Of a stretch of 64,000 nucleotides of DNA, positions 32,440 through 42,816 are shown piece after piece (the first letter of the stretch is position 1; each line of letters opens with the position of its first letter). The DNA is from Vicia villosa (Eukaryota; Streptophyta; Magnoliopsida; Fabales; Fabaceae). Under the pieces are notes generated by a model, which was given only the letters and a program-made list of their open reading frames with translations, was not told where the DNA came from and searched no databases. The translations under genes and the position numbers were made by a program. Location: NCBI RefSeq assembly GCF_029867415.1, contig NW_026705779.1:1-64000 (forward strand). Direction: 5' to 3'.

Positions 32440-34205
32440 ATTATTCCCGGTGAAACTCTTCAGATACCTATGTGACCTTTGCCCATCTTCACTTCTTCTG
32501 TTTTCAAAACCATTAACTGTTTATAATAAATATTCAACTGTTATCAATAAAACAACAAAATTGTTGTTGAGGCTTTGTACATACTTCTTCAAAGGCCTCC
32601 ACTCCATCCAGGTTAGGCTTTACAAGCTTTCAATTTACAGTCTTTATTTAAATTACTGTCAAATATAGAACTGTTTATATTTGTTTAGAACTACGTTTGA
32701 GTGTAAACCCTAGGACAGTTAAACTATATATATATTATAGGAATATGGCCTAGGATTGAGAATGTCTTCCCGGTGAAGGCTCTTTCCTAATTAGAGATCT
32801 TTAGTTCAAACCCTCAAGATGAATTATTCCCGGTGAAACATCTTGAAAAAGCCTTAGAACAAAAACTAGGACACATCCACCCAAAGAGAAATTATTCCCG
32901 GTGAAACCTCTTACCCATTTGCTTAGAGCCAAAATAAGTTCAAAACCACATAGCTTCCTCTTGTGCTATAACAAGGACCCTCGATGACCCTCGATTAGCC
33001 TCCTCTTGGACTTTGTACAAGGACCCACAGGCTTCTTAAAAGCATTTCCAGCTTCCTCTTGAGCTTGTATACAAGGACCCATCAGGTTTCTTATAAACAT
33101 AGGAACAAGTCTTTAGTTACCTTTTAGCCTATCCTGGTGAGTTTCTTCCATTCTTTAAACCAGACTTTAAACAAGCTAAGTTTGTCTCAATCTCATATTG
33201 AGTACACCTTTTGGAATGAGAGACATGGACAGTCTCTGTCACCCTTATCTTCATCAATCCTCCTTAGCAGAGTCTAGGATCCATATTTGCTTATCCTCAA
33301 TCAGAGTCAGCCTTAATCTTGGGCTTTAAAACAAGAAGTCTCCATTAGTTAATCTTTCTGCCATAACAAAAAACCCCCTGGAAAGGGTTAGCCTCCACAT
33401 CATTCTTTCATTTTAACAAAAATCCCTGGAAAGGGTTAGCCTCCACACATTCTTTCATTTTAATAAAAAAACCCCTGAAAAGGGTCAGCCTCCAAAATCA
33501 CTCCTTCAAATCCAAAAATCCATTCTTTCAAAAAGATAAATTCCCCAAAAGAGTCAAAACTCCTGGAAAGGGTTAGCCTCCAAAAATCCAGTCTTTTAAT
33601 AGACAATTTCTCCAGCTGAGTCAAAATCCCTGGAAAGGGTTAGCTTCCAAAAAACATAAAAATAAATTAGTTTGTTAAAACCTCTAGCAAAATAAAACTC
33701 CCCCAGTGAGTATTTCATTTTTAGTAGCCACAACCTTGGGCTTTGTACAAGGCAGATAAACCATATTTTCATGTGTCAAAGATTCCTCATCTCAAGGATC
33801 TTTTCCCCATAGAGTCTTCCATAATCAGTTTCTTTAAGAGTCCGCCACAACCTTGGGCTTTGTACAAGGCAGAAAATAATCTTTCCCTAGCTAGAGTAGC
33901 CACAACCTTGGGCTTCATACAAGGCACAAATTAATAACTTCCTCAGTTAAGAGTCAGCCACAACCTTGGGCTTTGTACAAGGCACACAAATAGAGTCATC
34001 CATAGTCTTCAAAACTCAGTTTCCTCAGCCGTTAGCCACAACCTTGGGCTTCATACAAGGCACACAAAAATAGAGTCTCCCTAAGTAGAGTCAGCCTCAA
34101 TTCTGGGCTTTGTACAGAACACCAAATAAAATCCATCAAATAAACACTCTCCAATTAGAGTCACCCTCAATTCTGGGCTTTGTACATAACACAAAAACCC
34201 CTTAG
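32440..34205 (+). repeat. Short-repeat field inside the solo LTR
   Basis: Three motif families follow in order: ATTCCCGGTGAAAC (about 32445, 32768, 32825, 32890), CCCTGGAAAGGGTTAGCCTCC (33374-33650, about five), and CCACAACCTTGGGCTTTGTA..AAGGCA (33725-34190, about eight, roughly every 60-110 bp). Each motif is a near hairpin (for example CCTTGGGCTTTGTACAAGG). Confidence 0.8.
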
Positions 34206-35247
34206 TTTAAATTCTCCCAGTAGAGTTATCTTTCAATAAGTCAATAAATCAATCAAAAGCCTCAAGCTTGGGCCTTATTCAAGCCAGCTAAAAATCAAAT
34301 CTTTCAAACAATAGATAGACATAGCTCATCTTCATAGGTAGATATTTCTCTTATCTCACCACAAACAAACAATCATTTCAAACAATCATCATTTCAAACA
34401 AATCATCATTTCTCCCATTTAGGACACTGAAAGACATCCTCTGGCAACACACCCAGACTTGTACGACCCTTTCCCTAATTTGGTTGAGAATCTTTCATTT
34501 TTAGAGGCACGATGGCTGTCATACTTGATCAACCAAGTAGACTCCCCTCTTAATGAAACATCTTTTTTAGCTTTTCTGTCACTTTAAGAATGTTTGTGGT
34601 GGAATAGTAGAAATACCTCTCTGTAAAGATGATTTCATGTCTCTTTATTGTAAACAGAGATTTAATTCAAAGCTTCAACCTTGAGCTTCAAGCAAGGCAC
34701 CAAAAATCTTTTAAAATCCCTAATTAGTTCCCCGAACTACATTAAGCTCTGACTTCCACTAGGGATATGTAGGCCTGAGGTTCACAAGGAATCTCAGCGA
34801 GCTAATAAAATACCAAAAATAGTCAGTTTGTTTGTCTGTCTGTCTGTCTTTTTAAATCAATTCAAATCTCTCTCCTAACACAAAGGAGAAACTTTCCCAA
34901 TCATTAGCAATAAACACAATCACAATGACACAGAGAAGGTTCCCGTAGAGTACTACGAATATGTAGGGTGCTTAAACTCTTCCCTATGTATAACCGACCC
35001 CCCGAACTCCAGAATTTCTAGTCTAGGTGAATCCCCACACTTAGCAAACTCCTAGGGTTAATTTGAGATCTTTTTCCCCTCTCCTACTCGTTAGGACAAT
35101 TAAAAAGTTCGTGTGATATCGTAGGAAGAACTGAAACAAAATTCATCCCATCCCGGGCGCATTCTCCTTCTAAATTTCGCGTGAAGGGTCTAGCGTGCCG
35201 TCCTCCCAAGTGAAACGGGGAGGTAAAAAAAACGACACCACACAAAG

Positions 35248-35666
35248 TCCCTCAATTTAATTTAAAGTTTCGTTTTGGTCTCTTAACTTAAAAATGCTAC
35301 AATTTGGCTCCTTAAAAATGTTCGGTTAGCATTATTGGTCCTTTTCATTAATTTTTCTAAAAAATCGTTAACTTTTGCCAATATGACATGACAACTAGGA
35401 TACTGAGTCAGCAAATTTATTTAAAAAATTAATACTTTATTTAAACTTGAGGGTTTTATTTCCAGGGGTTAAAACCCCACAAATTGTTAATAATGTGTAA
35501 AAAAGTACAATAATTAATCTCCTTTCATTAATAATACAATTTTTCTCCTGTCAAATTTCAACATTCATTACGAATATAACTTAGAACACTGACAATATAC
35601 AATAATGTTTTAATTGAGAAAGTACTAATAAAAATAAGATATAATTAGTCCTCAAATCCACTACAA
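35248..35666. other. Spacer; possible left inverted end of a larger element
   Basis: It begins TCCCTCAATTTAATTTAAAG and reads like the inverse of 37830-37906. See the findings. No gene. Confidence 0.4.
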
Positions 35667-35895
35667 GGAAAATACTTAGATGGATACAGCCATAGCACCT
35701 GGATTTACACACAACCAATAACATTTTTTTATTAATTAAATAATAAAACTTAAATTATCTCTCTCCTCCATTATTACAACCACCCTCCATATTGGCAATT
35801 AAAAACGAATTAAATTTTAAATAAATTTAAATTCTCTCTCTTCTTATTGGTTGTTCCTAAATATATGGATTTACGTTCGTGTCCATGCAAATATT
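35667..35895. mobile_element. Second copy (half) of the foldback MITE
   Basis: Shares GAAAATACTTAG, ACACACAACCAAT and CTCTCTTCTTATTGGTTG with the left arm of 27321-27783; the right arm is missing or shortened. Confidence 0.6.
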
Positions 35896-36556
35896 TCTCC
35901 CACTACTATCAGAGCATAAAATGCAACTCGTAAGCATTTTATTACATAATATTATTGCTGACAAGATAAACATGTGCTTGAAAACCACCATTCACCATAA
36001 ATTCATACCCCAACAACTTATGATTATTATCATAGCAGTATCCAAGCAATGCAAGCAAATATGGTGAATGCATATGTCTTAGCAGTTCCACCTATAATGA
36101 TGGTCTGAGTAGTATCCATAATGTACAAACCTTAGCAGTAACTTGCAAGGAAATGTTGAAGGATCACTTTGACTTCCAGTAAGCCTATAAAAGGATAACT
36201 TGTTTCTTCTGGGACCTGGTCTATTGTCGAGTCAAATTGGTAACAAATACAAACCATTTCCCATCAAGTTTGAACCTCAAAACATCATGTTTTCCTGCTC
36301 AGCAAGTGAACCGGAACTGTAATCCATTAGGACGCACCCTTATCACTAGATTCTCCTTTCCAATAGGTTGAGACATGTCCACTAGCTATCTTTCTGTTAG
36401 AAGTTCAAGTAGCACAACACCATATTTGTAAACATCGCTTTAAACAAGCAAATGTCCTGTCATTACATATTTTGAGGCGACATACCTGCGAAATGGAAGA
36501 GAGGAAAATGGTAACATTTTGAAGGATAGGAATTTAAATCAGACAAAGCATGCATA

Positions 36557-37342
36557 CACTACCAGAAAATTCGCTTTTAGTGACCGATTTAGTGACCAAA
36601 ATATTTTGGTCACTGTAGTGACCGAATTAGCCACCAAAATATGATATTCATGAGCCAATTTTAATAGGTCACTAAATCGGTAACTAAAATACATCAGCCA
36701 CCGATTTCGAGACCAAAATTTAGTGACTGAAATTTCAGTCACTGTAGTGACCGAATTAGCCACCAAAATTTGATATTCATGAGCAAATTTTAAGAGGTCA
36801 CTAAATCGGTCACAAAAAATATTTTTTTATGCAATTTAATTTATATATATAAATTAGAGACCGAAATTTCGGTCACTAATATTTTTTATTTTGTTTTTTT
36901 ATTTTTAATCCTTTATATTATTATTTCCTTTCCATTTTTTTAAAGATTTTAATTCTCTTTCAATTTTTAATTTTTAATAAAATTTTCATATTTTTTTATT
37001 GTTTTAACATATAATATATTTGTAAAAAACTATATGTATATATGTTTAAATATAAAATATAACGATAGATGTAAAGTGATGTAGTGGTAAGTTCTTCTTA
37101 AAATATGTGGAGGTCATACGTTCGATTCCTAGGTATCACAACTTTTGATTTTATTTTATGAAAGAGAACACTAAAATCGGTCTCTAAATCGGTCACTAAA
37201 TTCGTCGCAAATACTTAGCGACTAGCATTTTTTCAACCGAAAAAATAATGGTCTCTAAATCGGTCGCTAAACGTTTTAGTGACCGATTTTTAAGCTTTTT
37301 CGATTTCTAATTCGGTCACTAAAAGCGAATTTTCTAGTAGTG
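36557..37342. mobile_element. CACTA-type MITE (786 bp)
   Basis: Termini CACTACCAGAAAATTCGC and, inverted, CACTACTAGAAAATTCGC are followed on both sides by TTTTAGTGACCGA. A 3-bp duplication ATA flanks it (36554-36556 and 37343-37345). Subterminal copies of TTTAGTGACCGA are frequent, and a roughly 120-bp internal near-duplication spans 36600-36810. There is no transposase, so it needs an autonomous CACTA partner. Confidence 0.9.
37071..37135 (+). other. tRNA-like A-box/B-box segment inside the CACTA MITE
   Basis: TGATGTAGTGGTAAGTTC (A-box-like) and ACGTTCGATTCCTAGG (B-box-like, near-perfect GTTCGANTCC) are about 40 bp apart, inside the MITE interior. Confidence 0.5.
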
Positions 37343-37563
37343 ATACTGAAGTTGGAGAAAACATGTTGTCATTTACCATTACAAATGAGACTCGACATTA
37401 CCATTGATGAAAATCCTTTGTTATTATCTTAACTGCAACATCAGTTCCATCATCCAATCTTCCATGATAAACACGCCCAAATCTTCCTTCACTTAATATT
37501 CTCTTTGAACTGAACATATATGTTACTTTCGTAAGCTCAGAAAGGGAAAAACATTTCATATAA

Positions 37564-38111
37564 ACAAAAAAAGTAACTATGGTGGACATATGAGACATTG
37601 ACTTAGAAAGAATTAAAAAAAATAGCCGGTGGCATGAGTGTTTTGTGTAAAATAGTTTTGAGACAGTGTTTGTGGGAAGAGAGAAAGAGGGAGTAGCATT
37701 TGGGGTCCAATGTATCACATAAATATTTAAATATTGATAATGTAAAAAAGAAAAGAAAAAAAAGTCATATATGTTATGTAGGGAGTTAATATATTTTTAT
37801 TGAAAATTTAACAAAGAGGATCATTTAGGGTAAGTTTTTAGGGACTATAATGTAAGATATTTTAATTAAAGAAACAAAACAAAATATTAAATTAAATTAA
37901 GGGACTAGAAGATAAATTAAGTCTAATTATTAATCATTATTAAAATAACAAAGCTTAAAAGGTAAGTTGCATTTGCATTGATTACTTGTTTTCCATTTCC
38001 ATTAAAAAATGTAACTTATATAACAAAATGTGCTAGTTCATACATAATTGATGTTTTCCCATGCTAGGCTACATACACAATGTATAAATAGGATAAGCTA
38101 AAAACTTTAAC
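37564..38111. other. AT-rich spacer; possible right inverted end near 37906
   Basis: Contains a stretch ending TTAATTTAATTTAAGGGACT-like (about 37880-37906) that mirrors 35247-35330. No gene. Confidence 0.4.
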
Positions 38112-38548
38112 GGATCTATTTGGTAAGACATGTTTTCGACGTTATAGTTTATGTTATAAAGTCATATGATAATTTAGACCTGTTTGATAACGGTCAGCTT
38201 ATAGTTTATTTTACTAGCTTATAGTTTATTTTTCAGACGTTATTTCAAATAGCGTTTTAGCTAATGTCTTATTACTTTTTCTTCCTTTTGTATCCTTATT
38301 ATTTCAATAAAAATCCATTTTTAACCGTTATAATTTATTTTAATTTAAAATAAAATAATTATATATTAAATATCATTTATGTTATTTTACATTTATTAGT
38401 TAATTGAACCGTTAATTTTACCAAACACTTCAATGAGCTTCTAAGCTATCAGTCTCAACCATCCGCTATAAATTATAAATCATCAGTCATAAATTATAAA
38501 CTATTAGCTAACTTATCAGTCAACTGCTATTTTTACCAAACAGATATA
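38112..38548. mobile_element. Foldback MITE with ATCTRTTTGGTAA ends
   Basis: Left GGATCTATTTGGTAA and right TTACCAAACAGATAT are inverted. Internal TTATAGTTTATTTT and its inverse ATAAATTATAAACTAT add further foldback pairing. Typical of AT-rich legume MITEs. Confidence 0.7.
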
Positions 38549-38782
38549 AATCAAGAGCAATGCTATTTCAACAAGTTTATTTTGATTGAGGCACATTTTT
38601 CAAGGCATATAAAAAATAATAAAATAAAATGTTAAATATACAATATTCCATGTAGTATAGACAAATTTCGCTTCTTATACAAGAAGTAAAGTGATATTAT
38701 TTCTAAAATAAATTGAAAACAATTTATACCGTAAGTAAATATAATGTAGGTGTTATTATAATATTTATCATAAATTAATTAT

Positions 38783-39721
38783 ACTAGCATGCTTACTATT
38801 TAAAAAGTTTCTATATTTAGATAAATTACTATTAATAGATTGTTGTTATTAATACTTAATTTTAAATTTTGAATTTGAATTCTCAATTATTTATTATCAA
38901 ATAATGAAATAAATTTTAGTTAATTATCTAAATAATATAATATTAATTAACACTATAAAATTTATTTCACGGTTATAGTGTTATAGTGTTAATTTATATT
39001 GTAGTTTTCCAATTAAATTCAACGGTTATTTCTAAAGCATTTAAATTGACTAATACTACTATTAATTGACTAATACTATAATTAAATTTTAGATAATTGA
39101 AAAACTAAAATGGAAAATGTAAGATAATTATAGTAGTTGATAATTATATTAGTCAATTAATATTATTAATAATATTCATAAAGCATCTATTTTTAAGGCC
39201 CAAAAATAGGTATCTCAATCGGTGTAAAATATATTGAAAAACTAAAATTTAAATTAACACTATTTAAAATAAATTGGAAAATGTAAGATAATTATATTAG
39301 TCAATTAATATTATTAATAATAATATTCATAAAACATCTATTTTCAAGGCCCAAAAATAGGTATCTCAATCGGTTTCCTGATTAATAATAATATTCCTAA
39401 AACATCTATTTTCCTGATTAATTGATTAATATTATTATTAACATCGATTATTAACTAAATATAATAAACTGAAAATGTGTATACCAAATAATAATTGCAC
39501 TATAATTATTATTTTGTCAAAATTAAATAAAATAAATAAATATGTGTATATGTGTATTACATCTATCGAGAAATCATATATTTAGTAAAATTAAATTTCA
39601 TTATTTGATAATAAATAATTGAGAATTCAAATTCAAAATTTAAATTAAGTATTAATAACAACAATCTATTAATAGTAATTTATCTAAATATAGAAACTTT
39701 TTAAATAGTAAGCATGCTAGT
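38783..39721. mobile_element. Large foldback element with near-identical arms of about 135 bp
   Basis: Left arm 38783-38925 starts ACTAGCATGCTTACTATT. The right arm (about 39590-39721) is its inverse, ending AATAGTAAGCATGCTAGT, with about 97% identity by eye. The interior has a direct duplication containing GGCCCAAAAATAGGTATCTC (39197 and 39349). No coding region. The class (Mutator-type or other) is not determined because no clear target duplication is seen. Confidence 0.8.
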
Positions 39722-40176
39722 TTTGTGACAAATGGCAAAGTTGCCAAAGAACTCCTTTAGAAATATTATTATCTATGATACTTGGTCAATTGCATATTAG
39801 AGCATGAAAAATGCTATTTTGACATTAATTCCTACACTTACCGTGTATTTACTTTTTATAAGTATGGTGAATAATATTTTTTTAAATAAATAAAAATAAT
39901 ATTTTAAGAAATTTATTTTAAAATTTTTTTTTGTAAGACATATACTTTGTCATTAACCTCTTTTAGTGTTGCATTAACCACAAAAATATATTTATTAATT
40001 ATATATTTTACTTATAAAATTTTTGAACAAATTTACTATATTATCAATCAATAAAATACATAAAACTAATCAAGTCTTGACATTAAATTATAAATATAAA
40101 GTTGACATTAAATTATAAATATAAAGACTGGTTATTATATTTCATATTTTAATGTCAGAACATAGTTAATATTATG
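39722..40176. other. AT-rich DNA with MITE-like words
   Basis: Contains CATTAACCACAAAAATA and related phrases also found in 28565-29190. Probably another diverged MITE, interrupted by the element at 40177. Confidence 0.45.
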
Positions 40177-40404
40177 CAGGGCCGGCCCAGGGCCAAGCAA
40201 CCTAGGTTAGGGCTTTAGGCCTCAAAATTTTTGGTTTAAAAAATGCCTCAATTTTTTTATTTAGTTATGGTAAAATATAGGTCTCTTTTTCTTTTTGTCT
40301 TGAGTTCAACTCTTAGAAACCATGAAATTATTATCTTAAAATACATTTTAGACGCCTCATTTTAAAATTTGCTTTAAGCCTCTAAACGGGTTGGGTCGGC
40401 CCTG
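40177..40404. mobile_element. hAT-type MITE (228 bp)
   Basis: Inverted ends CAGGGCCGGCCCA and CAGGGCCGACCCA. The 8-bp duplication is ATATTATG (40169-40176) / ATATTATA (40405-40412), 7 of 8 matching. No coding capacity. Confidence 0.85.
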
Positions 40405-40873
40405 ATATTATATATTTTATTGGTTGATAAAGTAGTAAATTTGTTTAATGAGGTATAATTAAAATATATAGTTAGTAACTTATTTTTTTATGGTTAATGC
40501 AATAATAAAATTGGTTAATGACAAGCTTTATATTTATGTTACAAAAGTTAAACCAAAGTTAAATTGTAACTTTTTAGATTCATTAATCTATATAATGTCT
40601 AAATACATTAATTATTCAACACAATTAAAAAGTCAAAATTTACTTATAAAAGAGAATGAAGAGAGTATCAAATATGATCATTGAGAAGAAAATGACATCT
40701 CATATCAATCATATATTACTATGACATTAAATTTTTATATCGAAACATCAAGGTTTATATTCAATTTCATTTCACTCTTCTTTTTTATATATTCATTTGG
40801 ACGTTTGAATGTTAATCTTGCGAATCCTCTCATTCTACAATATCGAAAGCTTCTAACCATCACTAATAAGATA

Positions 40874-40878
<5 letters not shown>
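40405..40878. other. AT-rich spacer
   Basis: Continues the AT-rich MITE-like sequence interrupted at 40177. A short frame at 40490-40684 is not supported. No gene. Confidence 0.5.

Positions 40879-40945
<67 letters not shown>
40879..40945. repeat. (TA)n microsatellite
   Basis: About 33 TA units, at the edge of a copia LTR remnant. Confidence 0.95.
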
Positions 40946-40948
<3 letters not shown>

Positions 40949-42816
40949 ATAGTTCCACATCGACTATAGCATGTAGTTAGCTGTAATCTCTATATATAAT
41001 ACAGCCTGCGTAGTACTTCTTAAACACATAGTTTATTCAAACGTCTCTCACTCTCTTATAATTTAATATGGTATCTAAAGCTTGTAGAAATTCAACTATT
41101 CGTCGTGCTTTACCCGTTATACCCTCTTTCCACATTTGTACTCAATTTTTCATTTCAAGCCATCAACTCTCATGGGAGACACCGATTCTGTCAAGTTTAC
41201 TAAGGTTCTGCTTATCTGAGTAAGCTTGAAGCGATGAAGGCAAATTTCATAAGCCTAATTCCTTTTACAAAAGATGCAACAACTCATGTTGAATGACACA
41301 ATATGTATTTTATGATCATGGCACTTGTCGGACTACCATCATCCGTTCATAACTAGATTTTATTTGGATCCATTATTCTTAACTATGAAGTAGTTAGTGA
41401 ACAACAATTGCGCTTAGCTAGACCTCATGCTTTTGGACCGATTTCTACTCCATCTCCCATTGAATCATCCGCTCTTCCTTCCCACTACCATGGTCGTGGT
41501 GGACGAACCGAAGGACGGGGTAGTCAATGCCATGGTATTCGTTGTAACTTTTGTAATCATTATGGTCACATTGAAGCTGAATGTTGTACAAAGGCAAGAG
41601 AATAACAACGACAACCATGGGTTACTGTTAATGCTCAACCGACTATTACCAAAGATGTTATTATTCCCGCCATTGATACAATGATTTACTTCATTACAGA
41701 GCAACCCAATAACCATCATCATTTACCATTGTTGCTCAGTCTAGTAATCATGTGGCATTTGTCTCTACATCCTCTCTTGGTTTATGGATCCTTGACTATG
41801 GTGCCTCTGATCATATGACTGATAATAAATATCTTTTAGCTCACTTATCTTATTTTGATTCTTTGTCTTCTGTCACTGTGGCGAATGTCTCTAAAATCAA
41901 TAGTTCAAGGCCTTGGTCAGACACACTCACTTCCAAACCTGTCTATGGATTTTGTCTTTTACATTCTTGGTTACCCTTTTAATCTAATATTTATTAACAA
42001 GTTCACTCGTACTTTTGATTCTTCTGTCCTTTTTAATGATAATTATGTTTATATCCAGGATCAACATACAAGATAGATGATTGGAGCAGGGAATGAGTTC
42101 GGAGGGTTATATCATCTACCTCCTCTGGTGACATGCATTTTTATTTCTTCTTAAAACCTTACACATCAACGTTTGGGTCACCCTTACCTTAATAAAATGT
42201 GTCTTTTAGTTTCTAGTTTTTCTAAGCTTACACCATTTGAGTATTAGTCGTGTTAATTAGGCAAACATACTCGTAACACATATTGTCAACGAGTACATAA
42301 AAGTGGTGCATCACCTTTTTGATTTAGTTCATTCACATATTTAGGGTCATAGTCGTGTCAAGTCAACTTTAGGATATTATTAATTTGTAACTTTCATCAA
42401 CGATTTCTCACGGAGTACTTGGTTATTTCTAATGCAAATTCGTTTAGATGTTTTCCATATATTCCAAGAGTTTTATGCTGAAATTAAAAATCAGTTTGAT
42501 AATTCCATTAAAATTATATGCACTAATAATGCTCGTGAATTTATGTCATCTCAATTTCAATTTTTTAACATCATAGGGAATTACTCACCAATCATCATAT
42601 TCTCATACACCACAGCAAAACGGTGTCGCTGAATGGAAGAATCATCATCTAGTTGAAACTGCACGAACTCTTTTACTTCACATAGTGTACCTTCTAATTT
42701 TTGGGATGATACTCTTCTCACAACCTGTCATCTTACTAACTGAATTCCTTCATTGGTCCTTCTAGACCAGGTTCCATACTCTATCTTGAATCCATAATAT
42801 GATCTCTACCCCATTC
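40946..42816 (+). pseudogene. Ty1/copia relic, first part (LTR end to integrase)
   Basis: An LTR tail (AGTTCCACATCGACTATAGC, TATA-like CTCTATATATAATAC) is followed by a damaged primer site TGGTATCTAAAGC (41069-41081). Gag is mostly deleted. A CCHC knuckle CNFCNHYGHIEAEC is readable at about 41550. Protease appears as LWILDYGASDHMTD (41780-41825; the usual DSG is DYG). The integrase core is broken (NNAREFMSSQF near 42525). The frame is lost again toward 42780, where PYSILNP-type sequence ends. The copy resumes at 46624 after an inserted LTR. Many stops; not functional. Confidence 0.75.

Larger units (their letters stand above)
29462..35242 (+). mobile_element. Solo Ogre-like LTR, 5781 bp
   Basis: It starts TGTCATACCCTAATTTTG and ends ACGACACCACA. 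CAAAG flanks it on both sides (29457-29461 and 35243-35247), a perfect 5-bp target duplication. No internal domain, primer site or second LTR is present, so it is a solo LTR left by recombination between the two LTRs. A TATA box is at 30888. The right half is packed with short repeats. The shared order of landmarks with 1-3176 supports the same broad family. Open frames inside are short and not supported. Confidence 0.9.
36330..37563 (-). pseudogene. Receptor-like kinase pseudogene (ALE2-like), two exon pieces
   Basis: The piece at 37402-37563 (minus) reads MKCFSLSELTKVTYMFSSKR then ILSEGRFGRVYHG and DDGTDVAVKII. It is the juxtamembrane and ATP-binding part, with the glycine loop degraded (GEGGFG to SEGRFG). 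The piece at 36330-36485 begins YVASKYVMTGHLLV and continues SDVYKYGVVLLELLTER and LVDMSQPIG, the APE and subdomain IX region. It has stops TAA and TAG in frame, and APE is altered to ASK. Homologous residues continue weakly to about 36230. Exons for the catalytic loop (HRD) are absent between them. A CACTA-type MITE (36557-37342) fills the gap. The family call rests on the GHLLVKSDVYSYG-type context typical of ALE2/proline-rich RLKs. Confidence 0.8.

Noticed and set aside
32246..32668. 140-codon frame in the solo LTR
   Set aside because: Inside LTR sequence, no homology and no counterpart in the other Ogre-like LTR.
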